This document shows positions 1-8,067 of a stretch of DNA of 32,855 bases, one piece after another. The notes under the pieces are model-generated. The model did not search any database and was not told the DNA's origin. It saw only the letters and a program-made list of their open reading frames with translations. The position numbers were made by a program, and so were the translations under genes. The stretch is taken from the NCBI GenBank assembly GCA_947480055.1, contig CANKBX010000009.1, positions 1-32,855 on the forward strand, in the 5' to 3' direction. Source of the stretch: Planctomycetaceae bacterium (GTDB lineage Bacteria; Planctomycetota; Phycisphaerae; Phycisphaerales; SM1A02). How positions within the stretch are numbered: the stretch's first letter is position 1; every line of letters starts with the position of its first letter.

Positions 1-1446
1 CGGCATGGACTTGAGTCCAACCCGTTCGCGGCCGAGGAGGCCGCGCAAGATCCGGTGTTGACGCAGTCCGGCGATTTGTGCCGCCATCCAGACTTTGGAA
101 AGATATTTGGCGAGCCAACGCATCCATCTCCCGCGGTTGTGTTTGGCGAGCGCGGCGCGGGAAAGACCGCGTTGCGCTTGCAAATGGAGGCGGCATACCG
201 CGCCTACAACAAGGAGCAATCGGACAACCGCGTGCTGGTGTTGGGTCATGACAATTTCGACGCCATGATTGGCCGCATCGCGCGGCATGAGCGATTGAAA
301 AATCAATCGGCGGCGCTGGAGTCCATCACGCTGAGCGATCACATTGACATTGTGCTGCACGGAATTGTTCCGCAACTTGTGGATCAATTGTTGGGCGGCA
401 CCGATCGCGCGCCGTTGCAAGTTTCCAACTTTCGCAAGCAGTTGCGCAAGGCGCCATCGTTGGTGCGCCGTGAAATGTTGCTCTTGCAAATGGCGTATGA
501 CCACACGCCCATCGCCGCCAAACGCACGCGCCAATTAAAGTCCGCGCTTGGTCTTGGTGGCTCCAGTGGCAGCAGGGCGGCCGCGACTTGGTCCATGGTT
601 TTAGCTTGTTTCGCGCTGGTTTTTTCCGGCATGAGTTTGGTGCAGGAACCCAAACGCCCGCTGCTTGCGGTTGCGGTGTTGTTGGCTGCGGGGTCATTTG
701 TCATGGGTTGGTCTTGGCTTCGCTGCCAAACTCGTGTGGGCATCATTGCCCGCGGAATGCACAAGGGAATCCGATGCGTCAATCGCACGGCCGCGAGCTT
801 TCGTGAAAGTTTGCATCACATAGAAGTGAATATTGGTTCGGCAAGCATGCCCATTGACCGCGGCGACGATTCGCGCTTCGCCATGATGGATCGGTTGCTG
901 GCTGTGCTGCGAGTGGTTGACTATGGCAGCATCGCCATTTTGGTCGACCGCGTGGATGAACCAACGGTGGTCGCGGGCGATGTGGATCACATGCGATGCC
1001 TGGTGGCTCCGCTGCTTTCAAGCAGGTTCTTGCAACATCGTGGTATGGCGGTGAAATTGCTTTTGCCCGCGGAGCTTGGCGATCGTTTCAATCGCGAGGA
1101 CGGCGCGTTCTTCAGGGCCGCGCGTTTGGACAAGCAAAACGCGGTGGAGCGGTTGCAATGGTCTGGATCAATGTTGGCCAAGGTTTGTGACGCGAGAATT
1201 CGCGCGGCCTCGGCGCGTCCAACTTCGGCCGTGGCTGTTGAAACATTGTTCGACGAGAATGTTGGCCGCGCCAAAGTGGAGGAGGCTTTGGGTGGTTGCG
1301 GAAATCCGCGCGAGGCATGTCGAATGATGTACGCCATGTTGCAAGAACACATGGCGCATTCGGACGCGGGGGTGAAAACTATTTCCAGCGCCACATTTGA
1401 TTTGGTGCGTCAGCGTTCGCAAGTGCGATCCAATAGCAAGCGATAA
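1..1446 (+). CDS. P-loop ATPase with two internal membrane helices (5' end outside window)
   Basis: The frame is open from base 1 and no start codon precedes the GTG at 55. The residues before it (an NPFA-containing stretch) look like the usual N-terminus of this kind of protein, so the true start is probably upstream of the window. Counting from the GTG, a Walker A loop GERGAGKT lies at residues 31-38 and a Walker B-like strand IAILVDRVDE at about 293-302. Between them are two hydrophobic helices, about 176-196 and 202-222, joined by a short loop. The layout suggests a membrane-tethered regulatory or STAND/AAA-like ATPase whose ATPase domain is interrupted by a membrane hairpin. I do not recognise a named family or a substrate. 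No partner gene is adjacent: the next gene is on the other strand. ATP binding is well supported; the cellular role is unknown. Confidence 0.8.
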   Translation, partial: RHGLESNPFAAEEAAQDPVLTQSGDLCRHPDFGKIFGEPTHPSPAVVFGERGAGKTALRLQMEAAYRAYNKEQSDNRVLVLGHDNFDAMIGRIARHERLKNQSAALESITLSDHIDIVLHGIVPQLVDQLLGGTDRAPLQVSNFRKQLRKAPSLVRREMLLLQMAYDHTPIAAKRTRQLKSALGLGGSSGSRAAATWSMVLACFALVFSGMSLVQEPKRPLLAVAVLLAAGSFVMGWSWLRCQTRVGIIARGMHKGIRCVNRTAASFRESLHHIEVNIGSASMPIDRGDDSRFAMMDRLLAVLRVVDYGSIAILVDRVDEPTVVAGDVDHMRCLVAPLLSSRFLQHRGMAVKLLLPAELGDRFNREDGAFFRAARLDKQNAVERLQWSGSMLAKVCDARIRAASARPTSAVAVETLFDENVGRAKVEEALGGCGNPREACRMMYAMLQEHMAHSDAGVKTISSATFDLVRQRSQVRSNSKR

Positions 1447-1561
1447 GTGCGCGCGAACTTCAGGCGTGCATAGTTCAGCACACATTCGCTTTCCAATTAA
1501 AAATTCCGCGCGTTCACATGCGTTCAATCAACCCACGCGCCTAGGAATTCCCCAATAGGGC

Positions 1562-1614
1562 GGGGAGTAACTCAGGGAGTAACTCAGGGAGTAACTCAGG
1601 CAGTAAATCAGGGA
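1562..1614. repeat. 12-bp tandem repeat carrying in-frame stop codons
   Basis: The unit GGGAGTAACTCA occurs three times exactly (1563-1574, 1575-1586, 1587-1598), once with two changes (1599-1610), and then starts again at 1611. Read on the minus strand, the array begins with the last two codons and the TGA stop of the lipoprotein gene at 1608-1805. Because the period is a multiple of three, each unit places another TGA in the same frame. The array therefore looks like a duplication of the gene's own 3' end. Confidence 0.9.
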
Positions 1615-1805
1615 GTTTTTTTGGTGCTCGCAGGATCGGAGCCTTCTTTGGAATTCAAACTACCGCCGGCTTTCATCTCCACCTTCTTAGAGGTGTCGAC
1701 TTTGCGTTGGGTGATGGCTTGCTTTCCAGCGGCGGGGCTACTTGGGCCGCATGCGGCCAGTGCGAGGATCGAGAGGGTTGCAAATGTTAAAACGATTTTG
1801 TTCAT
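1608..1805 (-). CDS. Small lipoprotein, 65 residues
   Basis: The protein starts with a short basic n-region and a hydrophobic core ending in the lipobox LAAC (Cys at residue 19), typical of a type II signal peptide. The mature part is only about 46 residues and is rich in Lys, Ser, Thr and Pro, with no recognisable domain. A Shine-Dalgarno GGAG lies at 1812-1815 (minus strand), 6 nt before the ATG, which supports the gene and its start. It lies 81 bp downstream of the metallophosphoesterase gene on the same strand and could be cotranscribed with it. It is likely anchored to a membrane facing the periplasm. Its function is unknown. Confidence 0.72.
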   Translation of the reverse strand: MNKIVLTFATLSILALAACGPSSPAAGKQAITQRKVDTSKKVEMKAGGSLNSKEGSDPASTKKTP

Positions 1806-1811
1806 AGGTGT

Positions 1812-1815
1812 CTCC
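1812..1815 (-). promoter_or_regulatory. Ribosome binding site of the small lipoprotein
   Basis: CGGAG on the minus strand, with GGAG 6 nt before the ATG at 1805. This is one of the few clear Shine-Dalgarno sites in the window. Confidence 0.6.
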
Positions 1816-1886
1816 GTTGTGTATTGAATCAGATCAAAGCAAGGTTCGTCAAGTGGATTTGTGATGTCAAGAGTAAAAGTTTATTG

Positions 1887-3803
1887 CTATTTTTTGCCAA
1901 TCTCAGGCGATTGAGCGCGCAACGGCACGAGGCGATTTTCGGGCGCCAACCACCGCCATTGTGTGTGATACGTCTCATCATTATCCGCAACTCCCACGTT
2001 CACGGTTTGGGTGGACTCTGGAAGTTCCACTTCCAACCACCAACCAAGCGCGCCTTCAAGCGGCCCGGTGCGAGTTACGGGTTTCCAATCTTTACGACTT
2101 GCCGCGCTCCATGGCGAGAATGGTTCTATGAAATACCACGCCTCGCCTTTGTCGTCGGTCCAGCGGATTTCTACCGCGTCAGCGGCGGGATTTTTTCGAC
2201 GATCTTTCGTGTCGCGCTTGTCTGTGGCGTAACCACTTTGTGATTGGTCGGGGGTTTCAATGCGAAGCACGATTGATTGAGTTGGGTTGGCGGCTGGCTT
2301 ACTCAAGCGAACCGTTGGGTCGGCCTCCAACGTGTCATAGGGAGAGGGTTTCCATGAACAAATCAATAACTGTGCGGCGGGTTTGGCGGCGTCGACTGAA
2401 TACAACGCGACGCGATCCAGGTCCGGACGCAACTGCACATAGGTTGGAACAGTTCGTCCCTTCGTGTCCTTCATCTTGATCACGCACTCGATGGTTGGAG
2501 GCTGCGATGGAATTTTTGTGGCGACGCTTTTCAAAGTCAACGCAATGTCAACGGATCCCTTGGCGGGAACAACAACGCTCGCGGGCGCGTCGAGTGTCCA
2601 CGTGGTGTTGGCGTCGGTGGTGAATGGATTGAACGAGTCGATTGAAGTGCGGCTGACAAATTGCTCGCCATCAACAATCCAAGGGGTGGGATCGCGCGCG
2701 ATGGAAGTCGTGATTGCGATCGTTCGATCCAGCGGATTTGTAACTTTGAGAGTGACAACGCCACTGACCGACGTGGTTGCCATGAATGGATCAGGCAGCG
2801 CGCCCACGAGAGAAAGGCATCCTGGATTTTCACGCAGCGCGAACACGCAATCTTGATCTTCGCGCACCACAAAATCCTCCGGCAATGTCATGCCCACTGG
2901 TTGGTGGAAAATTTCCAACGCTCCATCGGGCGCGATTTGCACAAATGTGAGATGTTGCAGTTGGCCCGCAAGTGGGTGTTGATCAATCGCGCCGCCGCAC
3001 GTTCCAACCACCAAATATTTCACGCCGTCTTTGGCGGGATCGTCTTGCAAACTGTGCAAATGTCCCGCGATCACCGCCGACACTTTGGCTTTGACCAACA
3101 GCGGATGAATGCGCTCGAACCATTTCACGCTGTCATAGCGCCACAGTGGTCGATGCATCAAGATCATGATGGGTTTGCCGCGCGCCGCCGCGCGATCAAG
3201 CGAAGTGCGCAACCAATTTAATTGGCCATCGTTCACCTGCATCTTGCTGTCGCCAAGACCCTCGTCGGAGAACATGACAATGACGCTGGCTCCTTCAAGT
3301 TCCGCCATGTATTGCAGTGGACCAAATTGTTGCAGATACAAATCCGCAAATGTTCGGTCGCCAGGTTGGCGCGAACCGCTGATGACATCGTGATTGCCAG
3401 CGACGGGCAAGAATGGCGCGCTCAACTTTTCAGTGATCGATTTGTAGATCACGGCTTCCTTCTCCCACTCGGCGGGATCGCGGGTGTAGCCCTGAACCAT
3501 GTCGCCAACGGTGAAGACGGCGTCGGGCTGAATGCGATTCAGGTCGCGCACCGCGGCTTGCAGATATGGCAATCCCCAATCGCGGCCGGTGGTGCGGTCA
3601 GGAAGAATGGCGATGCGAAATGGACGATCGGGCATGGCCACTGGAACAACTTGTTGATCTATATATGGTTTGCCCTCGCGAATAAATGGCGGCGGAGTGG
3701 CGGACGCGTTGGCAACGCACACAGCGATTGCGAACAAGGTGAATGTATAGGCGCATGTCACGCTGATGGTGTTCAATAGTTGGCGAAAGAATTTCGTGAA
3801 CAT
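1887..3803 (-). CDS. Secreted calcineurin-like metallophosphoesterase
   Basis: From the ATG at 3803 the protein has 638 residues and begins with a hydrophobic signal segment ending near ANASA. Metallophosphoesterase motifs follow in order: PDRTTG (about 68-73), GDMV (about 100-103), GNHD (about 136-139), a HRPLW strand, then AGHLHS. These supply the usual bimetal ligands, although the first motif is D-R rather than the common D-x-H. The remaining roughly 350 residues are probably beta-rich, with no motif I recognise. The frame is open further upstream to 4049, but that would run into the DUF971 gene and lacks a signal peptide at its start. A TATTTT hexamer 5 nt before 3803 supports the chosen ATG. 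Likely a periplasmic or surface phosphoesterase; its substrate cannot be read from the sequence. Confidence 0.85.
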   Translation of the reverse strand: MFTKFFRQLLNTISVTCAYTFTLFAIAVCVANASATPPPFIREGKPYIDQQVVPVAMPDRPFRIAILPDRTTGRDWGLPYLQAAVRDLNRIQPDAVFTVGDMVQGYTRDPAEWEKEAVIYKSITEKLSAPFLPVAGNHDVISGSRQPGDRTFADLYLQQFGPLQYMAELEGASVIVMFSDEGLGDSKMQVNDGQLNWLRTSLDRAAARGKPIMILMHRPLWRYDSVKWFERIHPLLVKAKVSAVIAGHLHSLQDDPAKDGVKYLVVGTCGGAIDQHPLAGQLQHLTFVQIAPDGALEIFHQPVGMTLPEDFVVREDQDCVFALRENPGCLSLVGALPDPFMATTSVSGVVTLKVTNPLDRTIAITTSIARDPTPWIVDGEQFVSRTSIDSFNPFTTDANTTWTLDAPASVVVPAKGSVDIALTLKSVATKIPSQPPTIECVIKMKDTKGRTVPTYVQLRPDLDRVALYSVDAAKPAAQLLICSWKPSPYDTLEADPTVRLSKPAANPTQSIVLRIETPDQSQSGYATDKRDTKDRRKNPAADAVEIRWTDDKGEAWYFIEPFSPWSAASRKDWKPVTRTGPLEGALGWWLEVELPESTQTVNVGVADNDETYHTQWRWLAPENRLVPLRAQSPEIGKK

Positions 3804-3808
3804 ATTTG

Positions 3809-3814
3809 AAAATA
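3809..3814 (-). promoter_or_regulatory. Candidate -10 element of the metallophosphoesterase
   Basis: TATTTT on the minus strand, 5 nt before the ATG at 3803. No clear -35 is seen. It fits the leaderless pattern of the window. Confidence 0.4.
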
Positions 3815-3942
3815 GCACGAGCAATAGCTTGGGCACCAACGCGAGTCCGTCACGCGACAAAGTTGTGGTTTGCATGGCGAGATTTGTACCCGCACTTTGT
3901 TTGAAATGCGCTAACCATACTTGCCTTTGCAACTGCATCGAT

Positions 3943-4284
3943 TCAGGCTTGCGGCGCGCTGTCGGCAAGGGAGCGCAGATAAAGCCAGGAAAATAAACCC
4001 GTGTCGTGGCCGTCGGAAAATCGAATGCGCACGGCGTAATTACCCACAAGTTCCGCGGTTAAAGCGGAGAGTGGCTCCGAGGAGGAGTGCTTTAAAATAT
4101 GCAGCGGATTGGTGGACATGGATTCACGCTCTTGGCGGGCGTCTGCGCTTTGGCTCATGCGACGCAGCGTGACAACATCTATGAAACCCTTGCTTCCATC
4201 GCGCCATGTCACGGTGAGCCCCTTTGATTTTTCCAGGTGCAAAGACTGCGGCGGCGGTTCGGTTGGTTCGTTGGGCGAATTCAC
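3943..4284 (-). CDS. DUF971 (GBBH-like N-terminal domain) protein
   Basis: A protein of 113 residues from a GTG start. The central and C-terminal parts match the DUF971 / gamma-butyrobetaine hydroxylase-like N-terminal fold. The visible elements are a WRDGSKGFIDVVTLRR-type strand pair, a VGNYAVRIRFSDGHDTGLFSW segment (positions about 85-105), and a final YLRSLA. In eukaryotic gamma-butyrobetaine hydroxylase this domain sits before the catalytic part; stand-alone bacterial copies are poorly characterised and some have been linked to iron-sulfur proteins. The gene diverges from pyrF across 44 bp. A TACCAT hexamer 8 nt upstream supports the GTG. It lies 139 bp upstream of the metallophosphoesterase on the same strand. 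Confidence 0.8.
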   Translation of the reverse strand: MNSPNEPTEPPPQSLHLEKSKGLTVTWRDGSKGFIDVVTLRRMSQSADARQERESMSTNPLHILKHSSSEPLSALTAELVGNYAVRIRFSDGHDTGLFSWLYLRSLADSAPQA

Positions 4285-4292
4285 GGGCGCGC

Positions 4293-4298
4293 ATGGTA
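4293..4298 (-). promoter_or_regulatory. Candidate -10 element of the DUF971 gene
   Basis: TACCAT on the minus strand, 8 nt before the GTG at 4284. It lies where the -35 of the divergent pyrF promoter would be expected. Confidence 0.4.
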
Positions 4299-4316
4299 GA
4301 TGATTTGCCGCTCCTC

Positions 4317-4322
4317 TATGAT
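4317..4322 (+). promoter_or_regulatory. Candidate -10 element of pyrF
   Basis: TATGAT, five of six matches to TATAAT, exactly 6 nt before the ATG at 4329. Transcription would begin at or next to the start codon. This supports 4329 over the in-frame ATG codons at 4224 and 4293. Confidence 0.55.
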
Positions 4323-4328
4323 GGGCGC

Positions 4329-5207
4329 ATGGTCAAACACGATCACCCCGCGGATCTTCTAAATTCTTGGATCAAACTTCGCGGCGCCCCGGTGTGCGTT
4401 GGCATGGACCCGGTGTTTGAGCGGTTGCCGCCCGCGTGTCAAAAGCACGAGCCGGCGCAAGCATTTGAGTTGTGGGGAAAAACATTTCTTGATGCGATTG
4501 AGACGCATGTGCCTGCCGTAAAATTTCAGTCGGCGTGTTTTGAGCGCCACGGAGTCGCAGGCATGGCGGCGCTTGCGAAATTGCTGGCGCATGCGCATGG
4601 GAAATTCTTGGTGATCCTGGACGGCAAGCGCGGCGACATTGGAATCAGCGCCGAGCATTACGCCGCCGCCGTGACCGAGCATTTTCGCGCCGATTGGGTT
4701 ACGGCCAACGCGTATTTAGGCGTGGATGGTTTCTTGCCTTTTCTTCAGGCGGGTCTTGGCGTATTCGCGCTTGTGCGTACGAGCAATCCATCGGGAGATG
4801 TGGTGCAAGGCGAGCGATTGCATGATGGACGCACCGTTGCGCAGAGTGTGGCCGACGTGGTTGCGGACACTGGCTCGCGCTACATGGGCTCTTGCGGATT
4901 CAGCGCGCTTGGCGCGGTGGTTGGCGCCACCAAATCCCTCGACGCAGCGCAACTTCGACAACGCATGCCGCACTCGCCGTTTTTGGTGCCGGGCTACGGC
5001 GCGCAAGGGGGCGGCATCGCCGACGCAATGCGTTGTTTTATTCATGGTCGTGGGGCTTTGATCACCGCGAGCCGCTCCGTGATGCAGGCATTTGAAAATC
5101 GCGATGGCGATTGGTCGCAACACGTGGCGGAAGCCGCGAAATCGTTCGCGCATGAAATATCCTCAGGATTGCAAACCCATCTTCCAACTTCCGCAAATTC
5201 AGCATGA
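4329..5207 (+). CDS. pyrF: Orotidine 5'-phosphate decarboxylase, type 2
   Basis: Catalyses decarboxylation of orotidine 5'-phosphate to UMP, the last step of de novo pyrimidine synthesis, in the cytoplasm. The 292-residue product has an N-terminal VGMDP strand and the signature DGKRGDIG with the catalytic D98, K100 and D103. Length and spacing fit the type 2 (bacterial, about 270-300 residue) subfamily rather than the shorter type 1. Near the C-terminus a VPGYGAQGGG segment forms the phosphate-binding part of the barrel. The frame opens at 4224, but the homologous region starts just after the ATG at 4329, and a TATGAT hexamer 6 nt upstream supports it. The stop overlaps the next gene by ATGA at 5204-5207, so pyrF heads a multi-gene transcript. 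Confidence 0.95.
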   Translation: MVKHDHPADLLNSWIKLRGAPVCVGMDPVFERLPPACQKHEPAQAFELWGKTFLDAIETHVPAVKFQSACFERHGVAGMAALAKLLAHAHGKFLVILDGKRGDIGISAEHYAAAVTEHFRADWVTANAYLGVDGFLPFLQAGLGVFALVRTSNPSGDVVQGERLHDGRTVAQSVADVVADTGSRYMGSCGFSALGAVVGATKSLDAAQLRQRMPHSPFLVPGYGAQGGGIADAMRCFIHGRGALITASRSVMQAFENRDGDWSQHVAEAAKSFAHEISSGLQTHLPTSANSA

Positions 5208-6805
5208 ATCGAATCGCGCTGTTTGCCATAGCGTTTGCGGCGTTGTTGGCCACGCCATTGCTGCTGCGTTGGAGTGATTCGCCACGCACACAAATAGTTG
5301 CAAAGATTGGCGCTGCCACGCCGATGCGCGAGGTGGTGATTCTCACGCCAAGCAACGAGCAAATACGTATTGAATTCGGCCAGGCTTTCAGCGCGTGGCA
5401 TCAGAACAAATATGGCGAGCCCGCGGAAGTTGTATGGAGCACTCCGGGTGGCGCGGTTGAAATTCGCCGCATGCTTGTTTCAACATGGGAGTCGCGCCTG
5501 GCTCAAAATATTCCTGTGGGTGGCGACGCCGATTTAATTTTTGGCGGAGGCAGTTATGAATTTGACACGCTTAAAAAAGAAGTGACGGTCACCGTGGGCG
5601 CGGGGGCTGACGCAAAAAAATATTCGGCGACTATTTTGGAGCCGGTTCAATTGCCCGAGTCCGTGGTGATGGGCTGTTATGGAGTGGCTGAAATCGCGGG
5701 GCAAAATTTGTACGACCCCAAGGGCTATTGGTACGGAGTCGCGCTGTCGACTTTTGGAATTGTGATGAACTTGGATGTTCTTGACACGTTGCATGTCGAG
5801 CCATTGAAGTCGTGGAGCGATCTTGCGGATCCGCGTTTGTTTGGGTGGGTGAGCCTGGTGAATCCATCTCAATCTGGCAGCGTTTTGTCGGCGTTTGAAT
5901 CGATTTCGCAAAGAGTTGGCTGGCGCGATTCCATAGATATTTTGCGCCGCGCCGGCGCCAATGCCAGGGGATTTGCGGCCAGTGGTTCGCGTGTGCCAAT
6001 TGATGTTGCCAGTGGCGACGCGGCGGCTGGCGTGGCGATTGATTTTTATGCGCGATTTCAAATTCAATCCATGGTCGACGCCGCCATGCACGCGGGTCGC
6101 CAAGGCAGCGAACCCAAAGTTATTTTCACCGCGCCCGCGGGGCAAAGTTCGGTGGATCCGGACCCTATTGGAATGTTGCGCAATCCGCCGCACAAAGAGA
6201 CTGCGATTCGCTTCATGGAATTTTGCCTTTCAAAAGATGCGCAGCGTCTATGGCAATTGCGCGCTGGTGCTCCAGGTGGTCCGCGGCGATTTGAATTGCG
6301 CCGCATGCCAGTGATGCGTTCGCTCTACACCCAAGAGTTGCCGCAGTTCATTGATCAAGTGGATCCAATTGCAATCGCGACCGCGCCAATGTTTGATAAT
6401 CCAAGCATGCGCGCATTCACTCCGCTTTTATTTCAGACCATGGCTATGGATACGCACACGCAATTGCGGGCGGCGTGGAAAGCGATCTTGTCGCATCCCG
6501 CGTATCCCAAGAATAATTTTGGCGTGGTGCGCGCGTCCGATGTGGCCGACACGCAATTGAAAAGTTGGCTGGAAAAATTCGATGCGTTGCCCATGGTCGC
6601 AACTCCACATGGATATGTGGAACTCGCTGATATCAATCAACTCAAAAAACTTCGCGATGGTTGGTTCAAGGGCGAGTGGAAAGATCAAGGGCTTTGGCCC
6701 GAGCAAGGCGCGCCAGTCGACACGCTTCGACAAAAGTTTTTGCCATTTTTTAAGGAGAATTATCAGTGGATCGTGGATCAAGCGGCACAACAAAAATCGG
6801 CGTGA
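5204..6805 (+). CDS. ABC transporter family solute-binding protein (Fe3+/AfuA-like)
   Basis: A protein of 533 residues that begins with one hydrophobic segment (about residues 4-21), a signal peptide or membrane anchor. The following sequence has hallmarks of iron(III)- or phosphonate-type solute-binding proteins: a GGGSYEFD segment, a YWYGVALSTFGIVMN stretch and an ADPRLFGWVSLVNPSQSGS stretch, each matching the hinge-side motifs of the AfuA/FbpA group. It is longer than a typical FbpA (about 330-350 residues), and its C-terminal 150 residues have no motif I recognise. It overlaps pyrF by ATGA and cinA by 40 bp. No permease or ATPase of a transporter is nearby, so its transporter must be encoded elsewhere or it may act as a sensor. 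The ligand is not certain; iron is a guess from the family. Confidence 0.8.
   Translation: MNRIALFAIAFAALLATPLLLRWSDSPRTQIVAKIGAATPMREVVILTPSNEQIRIEFGQAFSAWHQNKYGEPAEVVWSTPGGAVEIRRMLVSTWESRLAQNIPVGGDADLIFGGGSYEFDTLKKEVTVTVGAGADAKKYSATILEPVQLPESVVMGCYGVAEIAGQNLYDPKGYWYGVALSTFGIVMNLDVLDTLHVEPLKSWSDLADPRLFGWVSLVNPSQSGSVLSAFESISQRVGWRDSIDILRRAGANARGFAASGSRVPIDVASGDAAAGVAIDFYARFQIQSMVDAAMHAGRQGSEPKVIFTAPAGQSSVDPDPIGMLRNPPHKETAIRFMEFCLSKDAQRLWQLRAGAPGGPRRFELRRMPVMRSLYTQELPQFIDQVDPIAIATAPMFDNPSMRAFTPLLFQTMAMDTHTQLRAAWKAILSHPAYPKNNFGVVRASDVADTQLKSWLEKFDALPMVATPHGYVELADINQLKKLRDGWFKGEWKDQGLWPEQGAPVDTLRQKFLPFFKENYQWIVDQAAQQKSA
6752..6757 (+). promoter_or_regulatory. Ribosome binding site of cinA
   Basis: AAGGAG, 8 nt before the GTG at 6766, embedded in the 3' end of the preceding gene. 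It decides the GTG start despite the 40-bp gene overlap. Confidence 0.75.
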
Positions 6806-8067
6806 GCGCCGCCATACTTTCGGTTGGCGATGAGTTGATGCTGGGTCAAACCCAGGACACAAACGCCAAATGGTTGGCGTCGCGGTTCGCCACGCACGGG
6901 GTGTTGGTGGGTGAGATTCGAGTGGTGTTGGATGACGTGGTTGCCACGGAATCCGCGATGCGGGAACTGGCCGCCCGCTATGACATTATTGTGATGACGG
7001 GGGGACTTGGTCCCACGGAGGATGATCTCACGCGCGAAGCGCTGCGACGCGCGATGGATGTGAGCGAACCACTTGAGGTTGATCCGCAAGCGCTGGCCGA
7101 TCTTGATCGTTGGTTCCTTGATCGCGGTCGCCCGATGACCGTGAACAACAAGGTGCAAGCATTGCGGCCCAAGGGCGCGAGTTGCTTAAAAAATATCCTG
7201 GGCACTGCCCCAGGTTTGTTCGCCAACATTGGCGCGGCGCGCATTTGGTGCTTGCCTGGACCTCCGCGCGAAATGGAGCCCATGTTCGACGCGCAAGTCG
7301 CTGTGCATCTTCCCACTGTGGCAATGTCCACGGCGGCGGTGCATTCCTTTGGTCAAGGTGAAAGTTTCTTGGCGCAACAACTTGGTTCACTCATGTTGCG
7401 CGATCGCAATCCGTTGATTGGAACCACCGCCAGTGGATCCATTGTCAGCGCGCGCATTCGCGGAGTTCAAGACGCCGCAAAAGCCGAGTCCATGGAAAGG
7501 GCGATGCAGGAGATTGAAAAATTATGGGCGCCCTACGCATATGGGCGCGATCAGGAAACGCTTGCGGGCGCGCTTGGAAAACTGCTTATTTCTAGGTCAG
7601 AAAGGCTTTCGCTTGCGGAAAGTTGCACTGGCGGACTTGCGGGAAGTTTGGTGACGGCTCAGAGCGGATCAAGCGAATGGTTTGCGGGTGGCGCAATCAC
7701 GTACGCCAACGTCGCGAAAATGGATTTGTTACACGTGCCCCATGATCTGTTGTCCCAGCATGGCGCAGTAAGTGCGCCAGTTGCGCTGGCCATGGCGCGT
7801 GGATGCGCGGCGTTGTTAAAGACAGAGTGGGCCGCCAGCATCACCGGCATCGCTGGCCCAAATGGTGGCAGTGAATCCAAACCCGTGGGCGAGGTGTTCA
7901 TTGGAATATGTGGCCCGCGATTCGAAGCGGTAAGAAGATTTCACTATCCAGGCGACCGCGCATCTATTCGTGATCGAAGCGCCAAGACAGCGTTGGCGTT
8001 AGTGCGCTTCGCGATTCTTGGCAAGGATGCATTCGCGGCCCCATTTATTTGGGAGTGGAGCAAGTGA
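6766..8067 (+). CDS. cinA: CinA family protein (nicotinamide-nucleotide amidase / ADP-ribose pyrophosphatase type)
   Basis: A two-domain protein of 433 residues. The N-terminal molybdopterin-binding-like domain carries SVGDELMLGQTQDTN near the start, then MTGGLGPTEDDLT and LPGPPREMEPMF. The C-terminal amidase domain carries LAESCTGGLAG and later SITGIAGPNGG. CinA proteins of this form recycle NMN: the C-terminal domain deamidates nicotinamide mononucleotide and the N-terminal domain can hydrolyse ADP-ribose. The name 'competence-inducible' comes from homologues in naturally competent bacteria and does not itself show competence here. A strong AAGGAG precedes the GTG start. The stop overlaps folK by GTGA. 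Family length is about 410-430, so the gene looks complete. Confidence 0.93.
   Translation: MDRGSSGTTKIGVSAAILSVGDELMLGQTQDTNAKWLASRFATHGVLVGEIRVVLDDVVATESAMRELAARYDIIVMTGGLGPTEDDLTREALRRAMDVSEPLEVDPQALADLDRWFLDRGRPMTVNNKVQALRPKGASCLKNILGTAPGLFANIGAARIWCLPGPPREMEPMFDAQVAVHLPTVAMSTAAVHSFGQGESFLAQQLGSLMLRDRNPLIGTTASGSIVSARIRGVQDAAKAESMERAMQEIEKLWAPYAYGRDQETLAGALGKLLISRSERLSLAESCTGGLAGSLVTAQSGSSEWFAGGAITYANVAKMDLLHVPHDLLSQHGAVSAPVALAMARGCAALLKTEWAASITGIAGPNGGSESKPVGEVFIGICGPRFEAVRRFHYPGDRASIRDRSAKTALALVRFAILGKDAFAAPFIWEWSK
8051..8055 (+). promoter_or_regulatory. Ribosome binding site of folK
   Basis: GGGAG, 8 nt before the GTG at 8064, inside the end of cinA. It favours the GTG that overlaps the cinA stop over the TTG at 8049. 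Confidence 0.55.

Noticed and set aside
1563-1610. Tandem repeats at 1563-1610 as a small CRISPR
   Set aside because: Units are contiguous with no spacers and only 12 bp long.
5534-6193. 219-codon open frame on the minus strand
   Set aside because: Antisense to the solute-binding protein; basic, low-information translation.
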